Below, one piece after another: positions 8,433 through 16,193 of a DNA stretch of 43,399 nucleotides. The notes beneath the pieces were generated by a model. The model saw only the letters and a list, made by a program, of their open reading frames with translations. It ran no database searches and was not told the origin of the DNA. The stretch covers positions 1-43,399 of the forward strand of contig MAGU01000027.1 in assembly GCA_001717025.1 (NCBI GenBank), read 5' to 3'. Origin of the DNA: Candidatus Methanomethylicus oleisabuli. GTDB taxonomy: Archaea > Thermoproteota > Methanomethylicia > Methanomethylicales > Methanomethylicaceae. The translations under genes were made by a program, and so were the position numbers. The stretch's first letter is position 1. Each line of letters starts with the position of its first letter.

Positions 8433-9473
8433 TTGGCTGCGGGCGGCTACCTCAATAGGCTGGCCATACTACTCTCTGGCGAGCATCCGACCCTCCCCTT
8501 CTCCGAGGTATGTGCTGTAATGCGGGCGGAGGGTATAGCTTACCGAGTCTTTGCAAAGCATGACCAGCTGTTATTGATCGACGCAGGAGGGGGGGCTACA
8601 GAGGCACTTCGTGAAAGATCAGCATATGCCATGGAGGGGGGGAGGCTGTTGGCTCAATCTCAAGCCAGCATTGAGGAGTTCAGAAGGGCGTGCAAGGAAA
8701 TGGACTGGGGGCTGATCAAGGGCAGGACGTTCGGGGCCAAGGCCAAGAGGGTCAGGAGGCATTGTGAGCACATAGACACGCAGGAGCTCCAATCGATAGT
8801 CGGGGAGGAGGCTACAAGGGAGGGCGATGCCAAGGTGGACCTGATGGCGCCCGAGGTCTGGATCAGGAGCGTAATAACCGATGCTGGGATCTTCACATAT
8901 GCGATTGACTTCGCTTCAGACAGACACTCGTTCAGCTCAAGGAAGCCCAAGACCAGACCTTACTTTCACCCGGGCGTGCTTGAGCCGAAGATAGCAAGAG
9001 CGTTTGTAAACCTCTGCGGGGTGAGGCGGGGAGACACCTTTGTAGATCCCTTCTGCGGCACTGGAGGATTCCTGATCGAGGCGGCAACGATGGGGATTTA
9101 TGCATTCGGAATGGACGTCGATAGAAGGATGGTTATTGGGGCGGGTAAGAACCTCAAACACTATAACCTCGATGCCGATATCGTGTTGGGTGATGCGATG
9201 GCACTGCCCGTATCAAAGGCGGACGGCATAGCCTCAGACCCGCCGTATGGCAGGGGGACTACCACCCTGGGGCAGGACGTGAGGGAGGTCATATCGGGCT
9301 TCATGGAATCAGCGTTCGATGCCCTCAAGGCGGGGGGGAGGGTGTGTACGGCGTCGCCCACAGAGCTTCGTCCGGCAGAGCTCGCAACCAGTGCAGGGTT
9401 CAGGGTTGTCGAGGAGCACAGCATGCGGGTTCATAAGTCACTTACGAGGTTAATCATAGTAGTGGAGAAATAG
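8433..9473 (+). CDS. tRNA (guanine-N2) methyltransferase, TrmG10/Trm11 family
   Basis: Methylates G10 of tRNA using S-adenosylmethionine. The N-terminal ~160 residues form a THUMP-type RNA-binding region. The C-terminal Rossmann domain starts at FHPGVLEPKIARAFVNL. It has FVDPFCGTGGFLIEAA (SAM-binding motif I), MDVDRR (motif II) and SDPPYGRGTTTLG, the D/N-PPY catalytic motif. The length of 346 residues matches archaeal TrmG10. The start is TTG 8433, one base after the prs stop, with GGGG about 10 bases upstream, so translation is probably coupled. Relatives modify other guanines, so the exact position is inferred from family. Confidence 0.88.
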   Translation: MAAGGYLNRLAILLSGEHPTLPFSEVCAVMRAEGIAYRVFAKHDQLLLIDAGGGATEALRERSAYAMEGGRLLAQSQASIEEFRRACKEMDWGLIKGRTFGAKAKRVRRHCEHIDTQELQSIVGEEATREGDAKVDLMAPEVWIRSVITDAGIFTYAIDFASDRHSFSSRKPKTRPYFHPGVLEPKIARAFVNLCGVRRGDTFVDPFCGTGGFLIEAATMGIYAFGMDVDRRMVIGAGKNLKHYNLDADIVLGDAMALPVSKADGIASDPPYGRGTTTLGQDVREVISGFMESAFDALKAGGRVCTASPTELRPAELATSAGFRVVEEHSMRVHKSLTRLIIVVEK

Positions 9474-9489
9474 GAGCGGAGTGCGCAAG

Positions 9490-10404
9490 ATGATGCCTGT
9501 GAAGGTCACGTTCCTCGGGACGGCGGCAGGCATCCCTACGCCTGAGAGGGGGCTTCCCGCAGTTCTCCTAGACTTCGACGGGGAGCACCTTCTACTGGAC
9601 TGCGGCGAGGGCACGCAGAGGACGATGCTGCAATTAGGATTTGGGCTCTGTAGAAGGATGAGGATATTCATAACGCACCTCCACGGCGACCATGTCTTCG
9701 GCATGCCAGGCATGATACAAACGATGAATCTTCTAAACAGGGCTCACCCGCTTGAGGTATACGGACCGCCCGGCCTGAAGGATTTTCTAGAGAGGTCAAC
9801 GTTCTCAATGATGTCTGAGCCGGTCTTCCCAATCAAGGTGCATGAGGTGCAGCAGGGGATGGTGCTATCGTGCAAGGGATACAAGGTCGAGGCGGCATGG
9901 GCAGACCATGCCGTGCCGAATTTGGCATACCGGTTCGAGTTCGGCGGAAGTGCAGGCAGATTCAGGCCCTCCAAGGCAGAGGCACTAGGGATACCGGAGG
10001 GCCCACTCAGGAGCGAGCTGAAGGACGGAAGGAGCGTGCAGCTGCCCAACGGGAGCGTCGTCAACCCTGCAGATGTGCTCAGCGAACCGGTCTCGGGCAT
10101 TGCGGTGGTCTACACGGGCGACACAAGGAGGTGCAAGGGCGTCCTTGAACTCGCAAAGGAGGCAGACCTTCTCATACACGAGGCAACCTTCGGGTCGGAC
10201 CTTGTGGATTATGCGGCGCAACAGGGGCACTCGACTGCCGCTGACGCGGCGGAGGCTGCCAAGGATGCGCACGTTAAAAAGCTCATAATGACGCACATAA
10301 GCGCCAGGTATTCGGACTCGGGGACCCTTCTGCGCGAGGCTAAGGCTATTTTTGCGGATGCGGATGTTGCCACAGACCTTGCGCACTACACCCTGAAGAG
10401 CTGA
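9490..10404 (+). CDS. rnz: ribonuclease Z (tRNA 3'-end processing endonuclease)
   Basis: A metallo-beta-lactamase nuclease that removes the tRNA 3' trailer, which suits this organism because its tRNA-Pro lacks an encoded CCA. Motifs are VTFLGTAAGIPTPERG at the N-terminus, DCGEGTQR, THLHGDHVFG (the HxHxDH zinc site), the exosite region in the middle, YTGDTRRC and HEATFGSD, and a C-terminal TH near residue 275. ATG 9490 is chosen over GTG 9481 because GGAG at 9478-9481 has optimal spacing. It follows the tRNA methylase by 16 bases. The last 19 bases overlap the convergent TIM-barrel gene. Confidence 0.93.
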   Translation: MMPVKVTFLGTAAGIPTPERGLPAVLLDFDGEHLLLDCGEGTQRTMLQLGFGLCRRMRIFITHLHGDHVFGMPGMIQTMNLLNRAHPLEVYGPPGLKDFLERSTFSMMSEPVFPIKVHEVQQGMVLSCKGYKVEAAWADHAVPNLAYRFEFGGSAGRFRPSKAEALGIPEGPLRSELKDGRSVQLPNGSVVNPADVLSEPVSGIAVVYTGDTRRCKGVLELAKEADLLIHEATFGSDLVDYAAQQGHSTAADAAEAAKDAHVKKLIMTHISARYSDSGTLLREAKAIFADADVATDLAHYTLKS

Positions 10405-11156
10405 CTTGCGAATCCGAGGCATTCTATTGCGTCCGAGAATGATGTTGATTCCACGACACCAGTGATCTTTGCAAATGACAGGGAGGACCGCAGGTAATCC
10501 CAGTCTACCGTGCCCTTTCCAGCGACTAGGTGCTCGTCACGGTCACCTTTGTTGTCATGTATATGGACGTGCACGATGCGCGCCTTTAGCTTCCCAACGA
10601 ACTCCGTAAGGTTGGACATGGTATTAGCATGACCGACATCGAGGGTAATATTCAGGTCGAAGCCGAGCTCCTCCAGTAGCTCAAATTCACCGGGTGTTGT
10701 GAGGAACGACTTGACATTGCGCGGCATGTTCTCAATGGCGGCCACGATGCCCGAGTCCTCTGCATATGAGACGATCTCTCTCAGTGAGGCAACGTTGCGC
10801 TCCCATTGGGTGCCGCGGCATTGTTCATCGACAGGAGACGACGAACCAGGATGTACGACCACCAAGCTTGCCCCAATAGAAACTGCGTTGTCAATTGATT
10901 CTTTCACCTGCCTGACGGATAGCGACCTGAATCGTGGATTTGCCGAGGCGATATTCATGTCGAGGATGGGGGAGTGGATGGTGAATTTAGTCCCGTAGCT
11001 TGATGCGAGCTGAAGGAGCAATTTTGCATTATAGCGGCGAATTCTTTCGTCCCAGTCATCCAAGACCTCGATAAGTGGCGTGCGAGAGGCGGAGTATTCG
11101 TTCAGTCTTTTGTAGGTCTGCCCGAATGTGCATAGCGTCGAGATCCCGATGGGCAT
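10386..11156 (-). CDS. TIM-barrel sugar phosphate isomerase/AP endonuclease-like protein
   Basis: A 256-residue xylose isomerase-like TIM barrel (AP endonuclease family 2 fold). Recognisable metal-ligand strands are LVVVHPGSSS, IAAIENMPRN, ITLDVGHANT and IVHVHIHDNKGDRDEHLVAGKG, the last one typical of this superfamily. Whether it is a sugar isomerase/epimerase or a DNA repair endonuclease cannot be resolved by inspection. ATG 11156 gives MPIGISTLCTFGQ, a normal first strand. The start lies 55 bases inside the upstream UPF0201 frame, and the 3' end overlaps rnz by 19 bases on the opposite strand. Confidence 0.75.
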   Translation of the reverse strand: MPIGISTLCTFGQTYKRLNEYSASRTPLIEVLDDWDERIRRYNAKLLLQLASSYGTKFTIHSPILDMNIASANPRFRSLSVRQVKESIDNAVSIGASLVVVHPGSSSPVDEQCRGTQWERNVASLREIVSYAEDSGIVAAIENMPRNVKSFLTTPGEFELLEELGFDLNITLDVGHANTMSNLTEFVGKLKARIVHVHIHDNKGDRDEHLVAGKGTVDWDYLRSSLSFAKITGVVESTSFSDAIECLGFASQLFRV

Positions 11157-11641
11157 AGTTCATCAACGGGTATACCGTCTACTGTTCTTGTTGCCAGCCA
11201 TTCTATAAAGGAGTTTGGATCAGGAGTGATGGCTGTGAAAGAGATTGGACCAAGAGGGGACTCGCCCTCAGGTCTGCAGAACGAGATGTGCCCCACCGTC
11301 GCTACCTGCTTGTTTATCCAGAACATGAGACGGTTGCCCTCGACGTTGTGGAGCATTATCCTGCGGGCGGCATCGAGTATCCGCTCCCTCCTCAGCAACG
11401 CCCTGAACTGGATGAGCAGCTGTGCGCTGCCCTCCTGGACCAAGAAGAGCCTGTTCCCCTGTTTCACCCTGCGGAATGCGCCAGAGCCGGTCATTGCGGT
11501 TATTGCCTCTGCGACCTTACCCTCGTCCTCCGTTGGGTTCACCTCTGCCTCGACGATTACGACGACCCCCTTATCGTCATATGCACCCACCGATGGCTCA
11601 GCGCCAGGAACTACCGCATGAGCGTCACTCGTTCTTGGCAC
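11102..11641 (-). CDS. UPF0201 family protein (COG1931-like, ribosomal L5-like fold)
   Basis: A 179-residue protein with the UPF0201 core VVVIVEAEVNPTEDEGKVAEA, RILDAARRIML and NKQVATVGHISFC. The function is unknown, though the fold suggests RNA binding. GTG 11641 has GAGG about 9 bases upstream and overlaps the UPF0200 gene by 17 bases. GTG 11590 would give a start closer to the family consensus. The last ~17 residues (CPSGSRRYAHSGRPTKD) run beyond the usual family end and overlap the TIM-barrel gene in another frame. The C-terminus is therefore unusual. Confidence 0.75.
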   Translation of the reverse strand: MPRTSDAHAVVPGAEPSVGAYDDKGVVVIVEAEVNPTEDEGKVAEAITAMTGSGAFRRVKQGNRLFLVQEGSAQLLIQFRALLRRERILDAARRIMLHNVEGNRLMFWINKQVATVGHISFCRPEGESPLGPISFTAITPDPNSFIEWLATRTVDGIPVDELCPSGSRRYAHSGRPTKD

Positions 11642-12173
11642 GGAGAAGTCCCTCGAAGAATGCCTTTGCGGACGCCCCTATGTCGTCTAGCGTCCCCTCG
11701 TTCACGAATACGTGGTCCGCCAATGCGATGATAGATCCTATGCCTACCCGCAGCTCACGCAGATCCCTCCCGTCAAAGGTCGCCCTGTCCTTAGGGTCGT
11801 CCGGGCGACCGCGCTTGAGGAGCCTATCGAACCTTGTCGATGGCGATGCGTGTACTGCGATGAGCCGCACGTCGGCATTGCGCTTGAAGTAGTTCAGTTC
11901 GTCCAAGCTCCTCACACCCTCGATGAGAACGGGCGAATTGGATGCTTGGACTAGAGCAAGGCAGCGCTTTGCGACTACGTCGCTGCCCTCCTCATGCCTG
12001 AGCCTAAGCATGAGCGTGCCGAGGCTCTTTGGAGATTTGACGATGCCCCTCCTCTCCGCCTCATACCTTATGACATCACCCATACTGATGACCCTGAATC
12101 CCAGCTGCCTTGCTGCATCGGCGACTAGTGATTTTCCAGAACCAGGCATGCCAGTTATGCAGAATATCAACAT
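11625..12173 (-). CDS. UPF0200 family P-loop kinase-like protein (dephospho-CoA kinase-like)
   Basis: A 182-residue P-loop NTPase. MLIFCITGMPGSGKSLVADA contains the Walker A (GMPGSGKS). It is followed by GFRVISMGDVIRYEAERRG, an NMP-kinase-like nucleotide substrate region, and a lid-like RLLKRGRPDDPKDRATF. This is the archaeal UPF0200 family, related to adenylate and dephospho-CoA kinases, with unproven substrate. The track start at 12299 adds 42 unrelated residues. ATG 12173 matches the family N-terminus. It is divergent from thpR over a 64-base AT-rich gap and is followed directly by UPF0201. Confidence 0.85.
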   Translation of the reverse strand: MLIFCITGMPGSGKSLVADAARQLGFRVISMGDVIRYEAERRGIVKSPKSLGTLMLRLRHEEGSDVVAKRCLALVQASNSPVLIEGVRSLDELNYFKRNADVRLIAVHASPSTRFDRLLKRGRPDDPKDRATFDGRDLRELRVGIGSIIALADHVFVNEGTLDDIGASAKAFFEGLLRAKNE

Positions 12174-12188
12174 CTTCCTCTCAAACAA

Positions 12189-12212
12189 CATAATATATAG
12201 TCGACATATAAC
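12189..12212. promoter_or_regulatory. divergent TATA-like elements between UPF0200 and thpR
   Basis: The region ATAATATATAG followed by ACATATAAC offers a TATA-like box for each direction. CATATAAC at about 12204-12212 lies roughly 28 bases before the thpR ATG, which has GGAGG too close to act as an SD. That gene may therefore be leaderless. Confidence 0.4.
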
Positions 12213-12237
12213 GATTATCAGGGAAGGTTGTGGAGGC

Positions 12238-12798
12238 ATGGCGACGGTTAGAGCTTTCCTTGCGCTTGATGTCTCGAAGGAAGTCAAGATGAAAATCATG
12301 AAGCTTCAGGAGGAGATCGCGGGCGCAGGGGCAGACGTCAGGCTGGTCGGCGCAGATAGCATGCACATTACCCTTAAATTTCTGGGCGAAATCGATGAGG
12401 CAATCTCTGTGAAGGTTCTTGAGGTTATGAAGAGGGTTAGGTCTGAGGCTTTTGTGCTTGATATCGCGGGCGCAGGGGCATTCCCGAACACAAAGATGCC
12501 GAGGGTGTTGTGGGTCGGCGCTACTGGCGGGGGCGAGAAGGCAGTAGAGATTGCGAAGCAGATAGAGGCCGGATTGTTAGCGCTTGGATTCCCAAAGGAG
12601 AGGGAGTTCACACCGCATATAACGGTGGGTAGAGTGAAATCGTCAAGAAACATCACTCAACTAGCAGGCATCATTCAGAGGAACAGGGACGCACGATATG
12701 GATCGACGCCGATCGACCGGATCGCACTCAAGAGGAGTCTATTGACGCCATCTGGACCGATCTACTCTGACATTGGAGAGGTTAAACTTGGTGAATAG
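12238..12798 (+). CDS. thpR: RNA 2',3'-cyclic phosphodiesterase (2H family)
   Basis: A cytosolic 2H phosphoesterase related to the enzyme once called 2'-5' RNA ligase; it opens 2',3'-cyclic phosphates on RNA. The two catalytic motifs are clear: HITLKFLG (about residue 42) and HITVGRV (about residue 130). The 186-residue length is normal. The ORF track frame begins 105 codons earlier, but that extension is antisense to UPF0200. MATVRAFLALDVS is the family N-terminus. The stop overlaps the start of cca by 8 bases, linking it to tRNA repair and maturation. Confidence 0.9.
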   Translation: MATVRAFLALDVSKEVKMKIMKLQEEIAGAGADVRLVGADSMHITLKFLGEIDEAISVKVLEVMKRVRSEAFVLDIAGAGAFPNTKMPRVLWVGATGGGEKAVEIAKQIEAGLLALGFPKEREFTPHITVGRVKSSRNITQLAGIIQRNRDARYGSTPIDRIALKRSLLTPSGPIYSDIGEVKLGE

Positions 12799-14209
12799 AG
12801 AGGACTTCAAGATAGATGCTAGAGCATTGGAAGAGGTGAAGATAAAGACCATAATGCGGCTGATCCCAACAGAGCAGGACAGGAAAGCCGTTCAGAAGGC
12901 CGTTGAAGTGGTTAAGGAGAGAGTGATGAGAGAGGCGGAGCGTGCAGGAGTTAAGATACGCGTCGAGGTAGAGGGGTCTATAGCAAAGGATACATGGATA
13001 GGGTCCGACAGGGACGTGGATATATTCATAATCTTCCCGCGCGGGACGGCGAAGGATACAATCAAGGGCATTGGGATAGAACTCGCGAAGGCCGGCAGCG
13101 GTGGAACTTGGAAGCTTGCATATGCAGAGCATCCATATGTTGAGGGGTGTGTGGAGGGGTGTACTGTGGACATAGTCCCAAGCGTTGAGGCGGCAGAGGG
13201 TGAGGCGCTGACCACAACGGTGGATAGGACCCCCCTCCATACGAAGTATATCAAGAAGACGCTGAACGACAAGGGCAAGGACGAGGTGAGGATGCTCAAG
13301 CAGTTCATGAAGGGGATCGAGGTTTACGGGGCGGAGCTCAAGATAGGAGGGTTCTCAGGATACCTTTGTGAGCTGCTTGTGGTGAAGTTCGGGACGCTAG
13401 AGGGGGTCGTTACTGCTGCCGCAGGGTGGGGGGATAGGGCGGTGGTGGACATCATGGAGCACTATAACGGCGGGCAGGCGCTAGAGGTCTTTGACTCGCC
13501 GCTTGTTGTCATCGATCCGGTGGATCGAAGAAGGAACGTCGCAGCGGCAGTTACCGAAAAATCTTATTCTTCATTCGTCTCGGCTTGCCGGCGCTTCATT
13601 AAAAAGCCCTCGATAGACTTCTTCTTCCCTGAACATAAGGTACCCACAGAAGAGGAGCTTCTTGAGGCGATACGCGAGGGAGGGTCGGCGTATGTTGCGG
13701 TAGTGGCAGGGTGCCCGCGCGTGCCTTCAGACATACTGTGGGGGGAGATCAAGAGGAGCATCTCCAAGATCACTAAACTTCTCGCCCAAAATGGCTTCCA
13801 AGTGAAGGACTCTGCATCATGGTCTGATGAAATAGAGAAGGCCGTAATCCTGCTGGAGCTAGACAGGGCAGAGGTCGGAGCCGCAGTTCTGCACGATGGC
13901 CCGAAGATTGCTCTGGCGGATGAGGAGGAGAGCTTTCTAAGCAAGTACTTGGCATCGGATCGGGTGGTTGCGGGCCCGTATATAAGGGGAAACAGGTGGT
14001 ACGTTGAGCTGCGCCGGAAGTACAGGACGGCGAAGGAGGTTATCGATGGGGAGTTGCCCAAGATCAAGTTCAGCGAAGACATGGATGCACAGATCAGGAA
14101 GGGGTTTATCGTTCTGCTCAACCAAGAGATGACCGCTATCGCTGGATCGGATGAGTTCAGGTCAGAGCTCTGGAAATTTCTCAAGAAGAGACCGGTCTGG
14201 CTGAAGTGA
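12791..14209 (+). CDS. cca: CCA-adding enzyme (class I archaeal tRNA nucleotidyltransferase)
   Basis: Adds or repairs the 3' CCA of tRNA without a template. The palm-domain nucleotidyltransferase signature is EGSIAKDTWIGSDRDVDIFI, containing the GS pair and the DxD carboxylates. The central helical domain and tail (PYIRGNRWYVELRRKYR) follow the archaeal class I pattern. The length is 472 residues from GTG 12791, which has GAGAGG about 8 bases upstream. TTG 12773 (track) is an alternative start. It overlaps thpR at the 5' end and the kinase gene (GTGA) at the 3' end. It is needed here because the tRNA gene in the window lacks CCA. Confidence 0.93.
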   Translation: MNREDFKIDARALEEVKIKTIMRLIPTEQDRKAVQKAVEVVKERVMREAERAGVKIRVEVEGSIAKDTWIGSDRDVDIFIIFPRGTAKDTIKGIGIELAKAGSGGTWKLAYAEHPYVEGCVEGCTVDIVPSVEAAEGEALTTTVDRTPLHTKYIKKTLNDKGKDEVRMLKQFMKGIEVYGAELKIGGFSGYLCELLVVKFGTLEGVVTAAAGWGDRAVVDIMEHYNGGQALEVFDSPLVVIDPVDRRRNVAAAVTEKSYSSFVSACRRFIKKPSIDFFFPEHKVPTEEELLEAIREGGSAYVAVVAGCPRVPSDILWGEIKRSISKITKLLAQNGFQVKDSASWSDEIEKAVILLELDRAEVGAAVLHDGPKIALADEEESFLSKYLASDRVVAGPYIRGNRWYVELRRKYRTAKEVIDGELPKIKFSEDMDAQIRKGFIVLLNQEMTAIAGSDEFRSELWKFLKKRPVWLK

Positions 14210-14997
14210 TTCGCTTGGGGGCGTTCGTGAGGGGCGCTGAGAAAGGTTACCGAATCGATGATCCAGAACTTGACCAGGTATTGGCATATCCGAGCGGTGA
14301 CCATAAGCACCTCGAATGTGTAAGGAGGGATCTTAAAAGCGCCGGCATAGACATGATAATGGCATTCGGCCGAATTAGAATTGGTTGCTTTTCGGTGCTT
14401 GGAAAGGGATGTGTCGGCATAGTCTGCCTCGGCAGTATGAGAAGAGGGCAGGTTGCCGTGAAGGTGAGAAGGACCGACGCAGACCGCCCGGATATGCTGA
14501 ATGAGGCGAGGATGCATGCATATGCCAATTCTGTATCGGTTGGACCGAGGCTCCTATGGCAGACCGAGAGCGCACTCGTCATGGATTATGTGAACGGCCT
14601 ACCGATTAAAGAGTGGCTCGATACGCCGTATGCGCAGACCTCCGGAAGGGTGATGGATATGGTGTCAGACCTGCTCGACCAGTGTTATAGGCTAGACGCG
14701 TCGGGTCTAGACCACGGCGAGCTGTCAAACTCAAAGAGGCACGCTCTAGTCGAGGAGGGTGGGAAGGCGGTCATAATCGATTTCGAGAGCGCAAGCGCCT
14801 CGAGAAGAGTGCGCAACGTGGTTGCCATGACAGGCTATCTCTTCTGCAGAGGTTCGCTTGAGAACGCGATGCGCAGACATTTTGACTGGGACGCGCTTCG
14901 TCTGAGGAGGTGCCTCAAGGAGTACAAGGAAAGCAGGTCTGCTAGGGGCTACATAGACATCAGGGAGACGATCGGGCTCGGTCGCTCCCAACTATGA
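14206..14997 (+). CDS. atypical serine/threonine protein kinase-like protein (COG2112-like)
   Basis: A 263-residue protein. It has a short N-terminal region (about 60 residues), then a compact kinase-like fold with a glycine-rich segment LGKGCVGIVCLG, Lys in VAVKVRR, Glu in NEARMHAYA, a hinge (ALVMDYVNGLPI), a catalytic-loop equivalent GLDHGELSNSKR and IIDFESAS in place of DFG. These are the features of the archaeal COG2112 predicted kinases related to the RIO/Bud32 group. GTG 14206 overlaps the cca stop as GTGA. No substrate is known. Placement behind cca is suggestive of RNA-linked work but not proof. Confidence 0.75.
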   Translation: MIRLGAFVRGAEKGYRIDDPELDQVLAYPSGDHKHLECVRRDLKSAGIDMIMAFGRIRIGCFSVLGKGCVGIVCLGSMRRGQVAVKVRRTDADRPDMLNEARMHAYANSVSVGPRLLWQTESALVMDYVNGLPIKEWLDTPYAQTSGRVMDMVSDLLDQCYRLDASGLDHGELSNSKRHALVEEGGKAVIIDFESASASRRVRNVVAMTGYLFCRGSLENAMRRHFDWDALRLRRCLKEYKESRSARGYIDIRETIGLGRSQL

Positions 14998-15246
14998 GCA
15001 GCTTTATTAAAGCGTTCACCGGATTGCTTTCTTGAGACCGTCGAAAGCGGTCGTTGATGATCGAGAGTCTCGGACCTCATGGAATGACGAGAACTTACCC
15101 GACTGCTGCGCCTTTTTGCCGTTAAGAGCGATCATGAAATAAATGATGCCGAATCGGGAAAAGATATAAAAGGGAATTAAATGAGTCAGAGAAACGTGCA
15201 GAAACATGATAGTTTTTGCATCAAAGAGTAAAGGAGATGAATCATA
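14998..15246. other. 249-base intergenic region
   Basis: I see no convincing gene here. The minus ORF 15016..15207 has no family resemblance. The stretch contains TTTATTAAAG just after the kinase stop and a TATA-like box at 15163-15171 before the small zinc protein. I saw no tRNA and no complete C/D sRNA boxes. Confidence 0.5.
15163..15171 (+). promoter_or_regulatory. TATA-box-like element for the small zinc protein
   Basis: GATATAAAA lies about 75 bases before the ATG at 15247. This would imply a leader of about 50 bases ending in a strong GGAG SD. Confidence 0.35.
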
Positions 15247-15384
15247 ATGGCAGATAGGGAGATGTTCAAGGCAACCTGCTCTGCGTGCGGTAAGGAATGT
15301 GAAGTGCCATTCAAACCAGACGGCACCAGACCGGTTTACTGCCGCGAATGTTATAGCAAGCGCAGGGGCCAGAGAAGGACTTAA
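15247..15384 (+). CDS. 45-residue CxxC zinc-binding protein
   Basis: Too short for the ORF track. It reads MADREMFKATCSACGKECEV and ends SKRRGQRRT. It has two CxxC-type pairs (CSAC and CREC) about 22 residues apart plus an extra Cys in KEC, and a very basic tail. This is the pattern of the small zinc-ribbon proteins common in archaea and candidate phyla bacteria (CxxC-x-CxxC type), sometimes linked to nucleic acid binding. GGAG with good spacing precedes the ATG, and base composition is like that of the neighbouring genes. The function is unknown. Confidence 0.75.
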   Translation: MADREMFKATCSACGKECEVPFKPDGTRPVYCRECYSKRRGQRRT

Positions 15385-15484
15385 CCAAAATACTGGCTCA
15401 CCAATAGTTCAATAGTTTCAAATTTTATTTTTATTAATCATTCTGCTTTTAATTAGCTCAGGTGATGGATTGAGGCAGTGCATG

Positions 15485-15509
15485 CCAAGCGGCTTGGTTT
15501 TAAAAAAAA
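15485..15509. terminator. hairpin plus poly-T, probable bidirectional terminator
   Basis: CCAAG-CGG-CTTGG is followed by TTTT on the plus strand. On the minus strand the DUF1508 gene is followed 14 bases after its stop by a run of eight T (15509-15502). Archaeal termination mainly uses the T run, so the minus direction is the better supported. Confidence 0.5.
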
Positions 15510-15522
15510 GATTGGGGAGCGC

Positions 15523-15708
15523 TTACTTGAGCTCAACTACTTCTGCTTTAGCAGCGTTGGCTTTTACTGACGCTATGCCATTCTTTGCGGCGTCCTTCGT
15601 ATCGTAACTCTCCCCCACCGCGATGATTTCGCCGTTGGTGGCTACGAGCCTCCACCTGAATTTGCCGGCTTTGTCCACGTATAGTTCAAATTTTGGAGAT
15701 GCAGGCAT
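15523..15708 (-). CDS. DUF1508 (YegP/UPF0339-like) family protein
   Basis: A 61-residue protein containing FELYVDKAGKFRWRLVATNGEIIAVGESYDTK, a single DUF1508 repeat of the kind found in YegP. These domains are small beta-rich units of unknown function. ATG 15708 is preferred over GTG 15717 because GTGAT directly upstream acts as an SD for it. A TATA-like box (TTTTAAATAC, plus positions 15742-15751) lies about 40 bases upstream and a T8 run lies downstream. It is therefore a complete single-gene unit. Confidence 0.8.
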   Translation of the reverse strand: MPASPKFELYVDKAGKFRWRLVATNGEIIAVGESYDTKDAAKNGIASVKANAAKAEVVELK

Positions 15709-15741
15709 TGCTATCACTGGGTATTAGATTTAATTCAAGAT

Positions 15742-15751
15742 GTATTTAAAA
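15742..15751 (-). promoter_or_regulatory. TATA-box-like element for the DUF1508 gene
   Basis: The minus strand reads TTTTAAATAC, 34-43 bases before ATG 15708. This gives a leader of about 10 bases that contains the GTGAT SD. Confidence 0.45.
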
Positions 15752-16193
15752 ACTATCCAATGTTTTTCAAGAAAAGGCAATATTTATTAAATGATAGCGC
15801 CAACTCAGGCTAATTTATTGAAAATGCCACCATTTAAAGTGTGATCGATACTTCACAGCTGCTCGAAGAGACGGTGAAAAAGAATCGTTTGTGGCCAATG
15901 TGTGAACCCCCACCCCCCGAGACATACGAGTGGCTTGAGTAACAGGAGTTCAGTTGCACATTAGTTCAGTAGACCATTCCGCTTGGCGGCACATTATAAG
16001 GTTACATGCAAGAGGAGGTTCCGCGCCAGGAGGAGGTTAAAGGTTTGATCCGCAGCGGTACCGGCACGGCTACCACAGGATTTGCCACTGCAATGGGATA
16101 GAACGTAATGGTCTTTGATGCGGATGTCAATCGCGCAAGTAATCGAGCAAGCAATAAACCACATTGTGGCGGTTATTGAAAGCGTCAGGCAGG
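15752..16193. other. gene-poor region with a short open frame
   Basis: About 440 bases with no clear gene. The plus frame 15841-15942 is open from GTG for 33 codons (starting VIDTSQLLEETVKKN and ending in a Pro-rich PPPPETYEWLE) but has no SD and no family I recognise. It could be a peptide or the tail of a lost gene. The following part carries a possible dehydrogenase relic, listed separately. The minus ORF 15994..16278 is probably a shadow. Confidence 0.4.
16030..16160 (+). pseudogene. possible relic of an NAD(P)-binding dehydrogenase
   Basis: In one plus frame the translation reads SGTGTATTGFATAMG, stop, NVMVFDADVNRAS. This looks like a Rossmann beta-alpha-beta unit ending in an acidic D-x-D adenine-ribose site, as in alanine dehydrogenase-like enzymes. 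Stops interrupt the frame and the flanks do not extend the family. The match is from pattern memory only and may be chance. Confidence 0.25.

Noticed and set aside
11923-12237. N-terminal extension of the thpR frame in the track
   Set aside because: Antisense to UPF0200 and unlike ThpR; the family N-terminus is at ATG 12238.
13564-14517. Minus ORF of 317 residues opposite cca
   Set aside because: Low-complexity antisense translation of cca and the kinase gene.
15016-15207. Minus ORF of 63 residues
   Set aside because: No recognisable family, no SD, and it spans the probable promoter of the small zinc protein.
14998-15246. C/D box sRNA near TGATGA at about 15055
   Set aside because: A matching CTGA D box at a suitable distance was not found.
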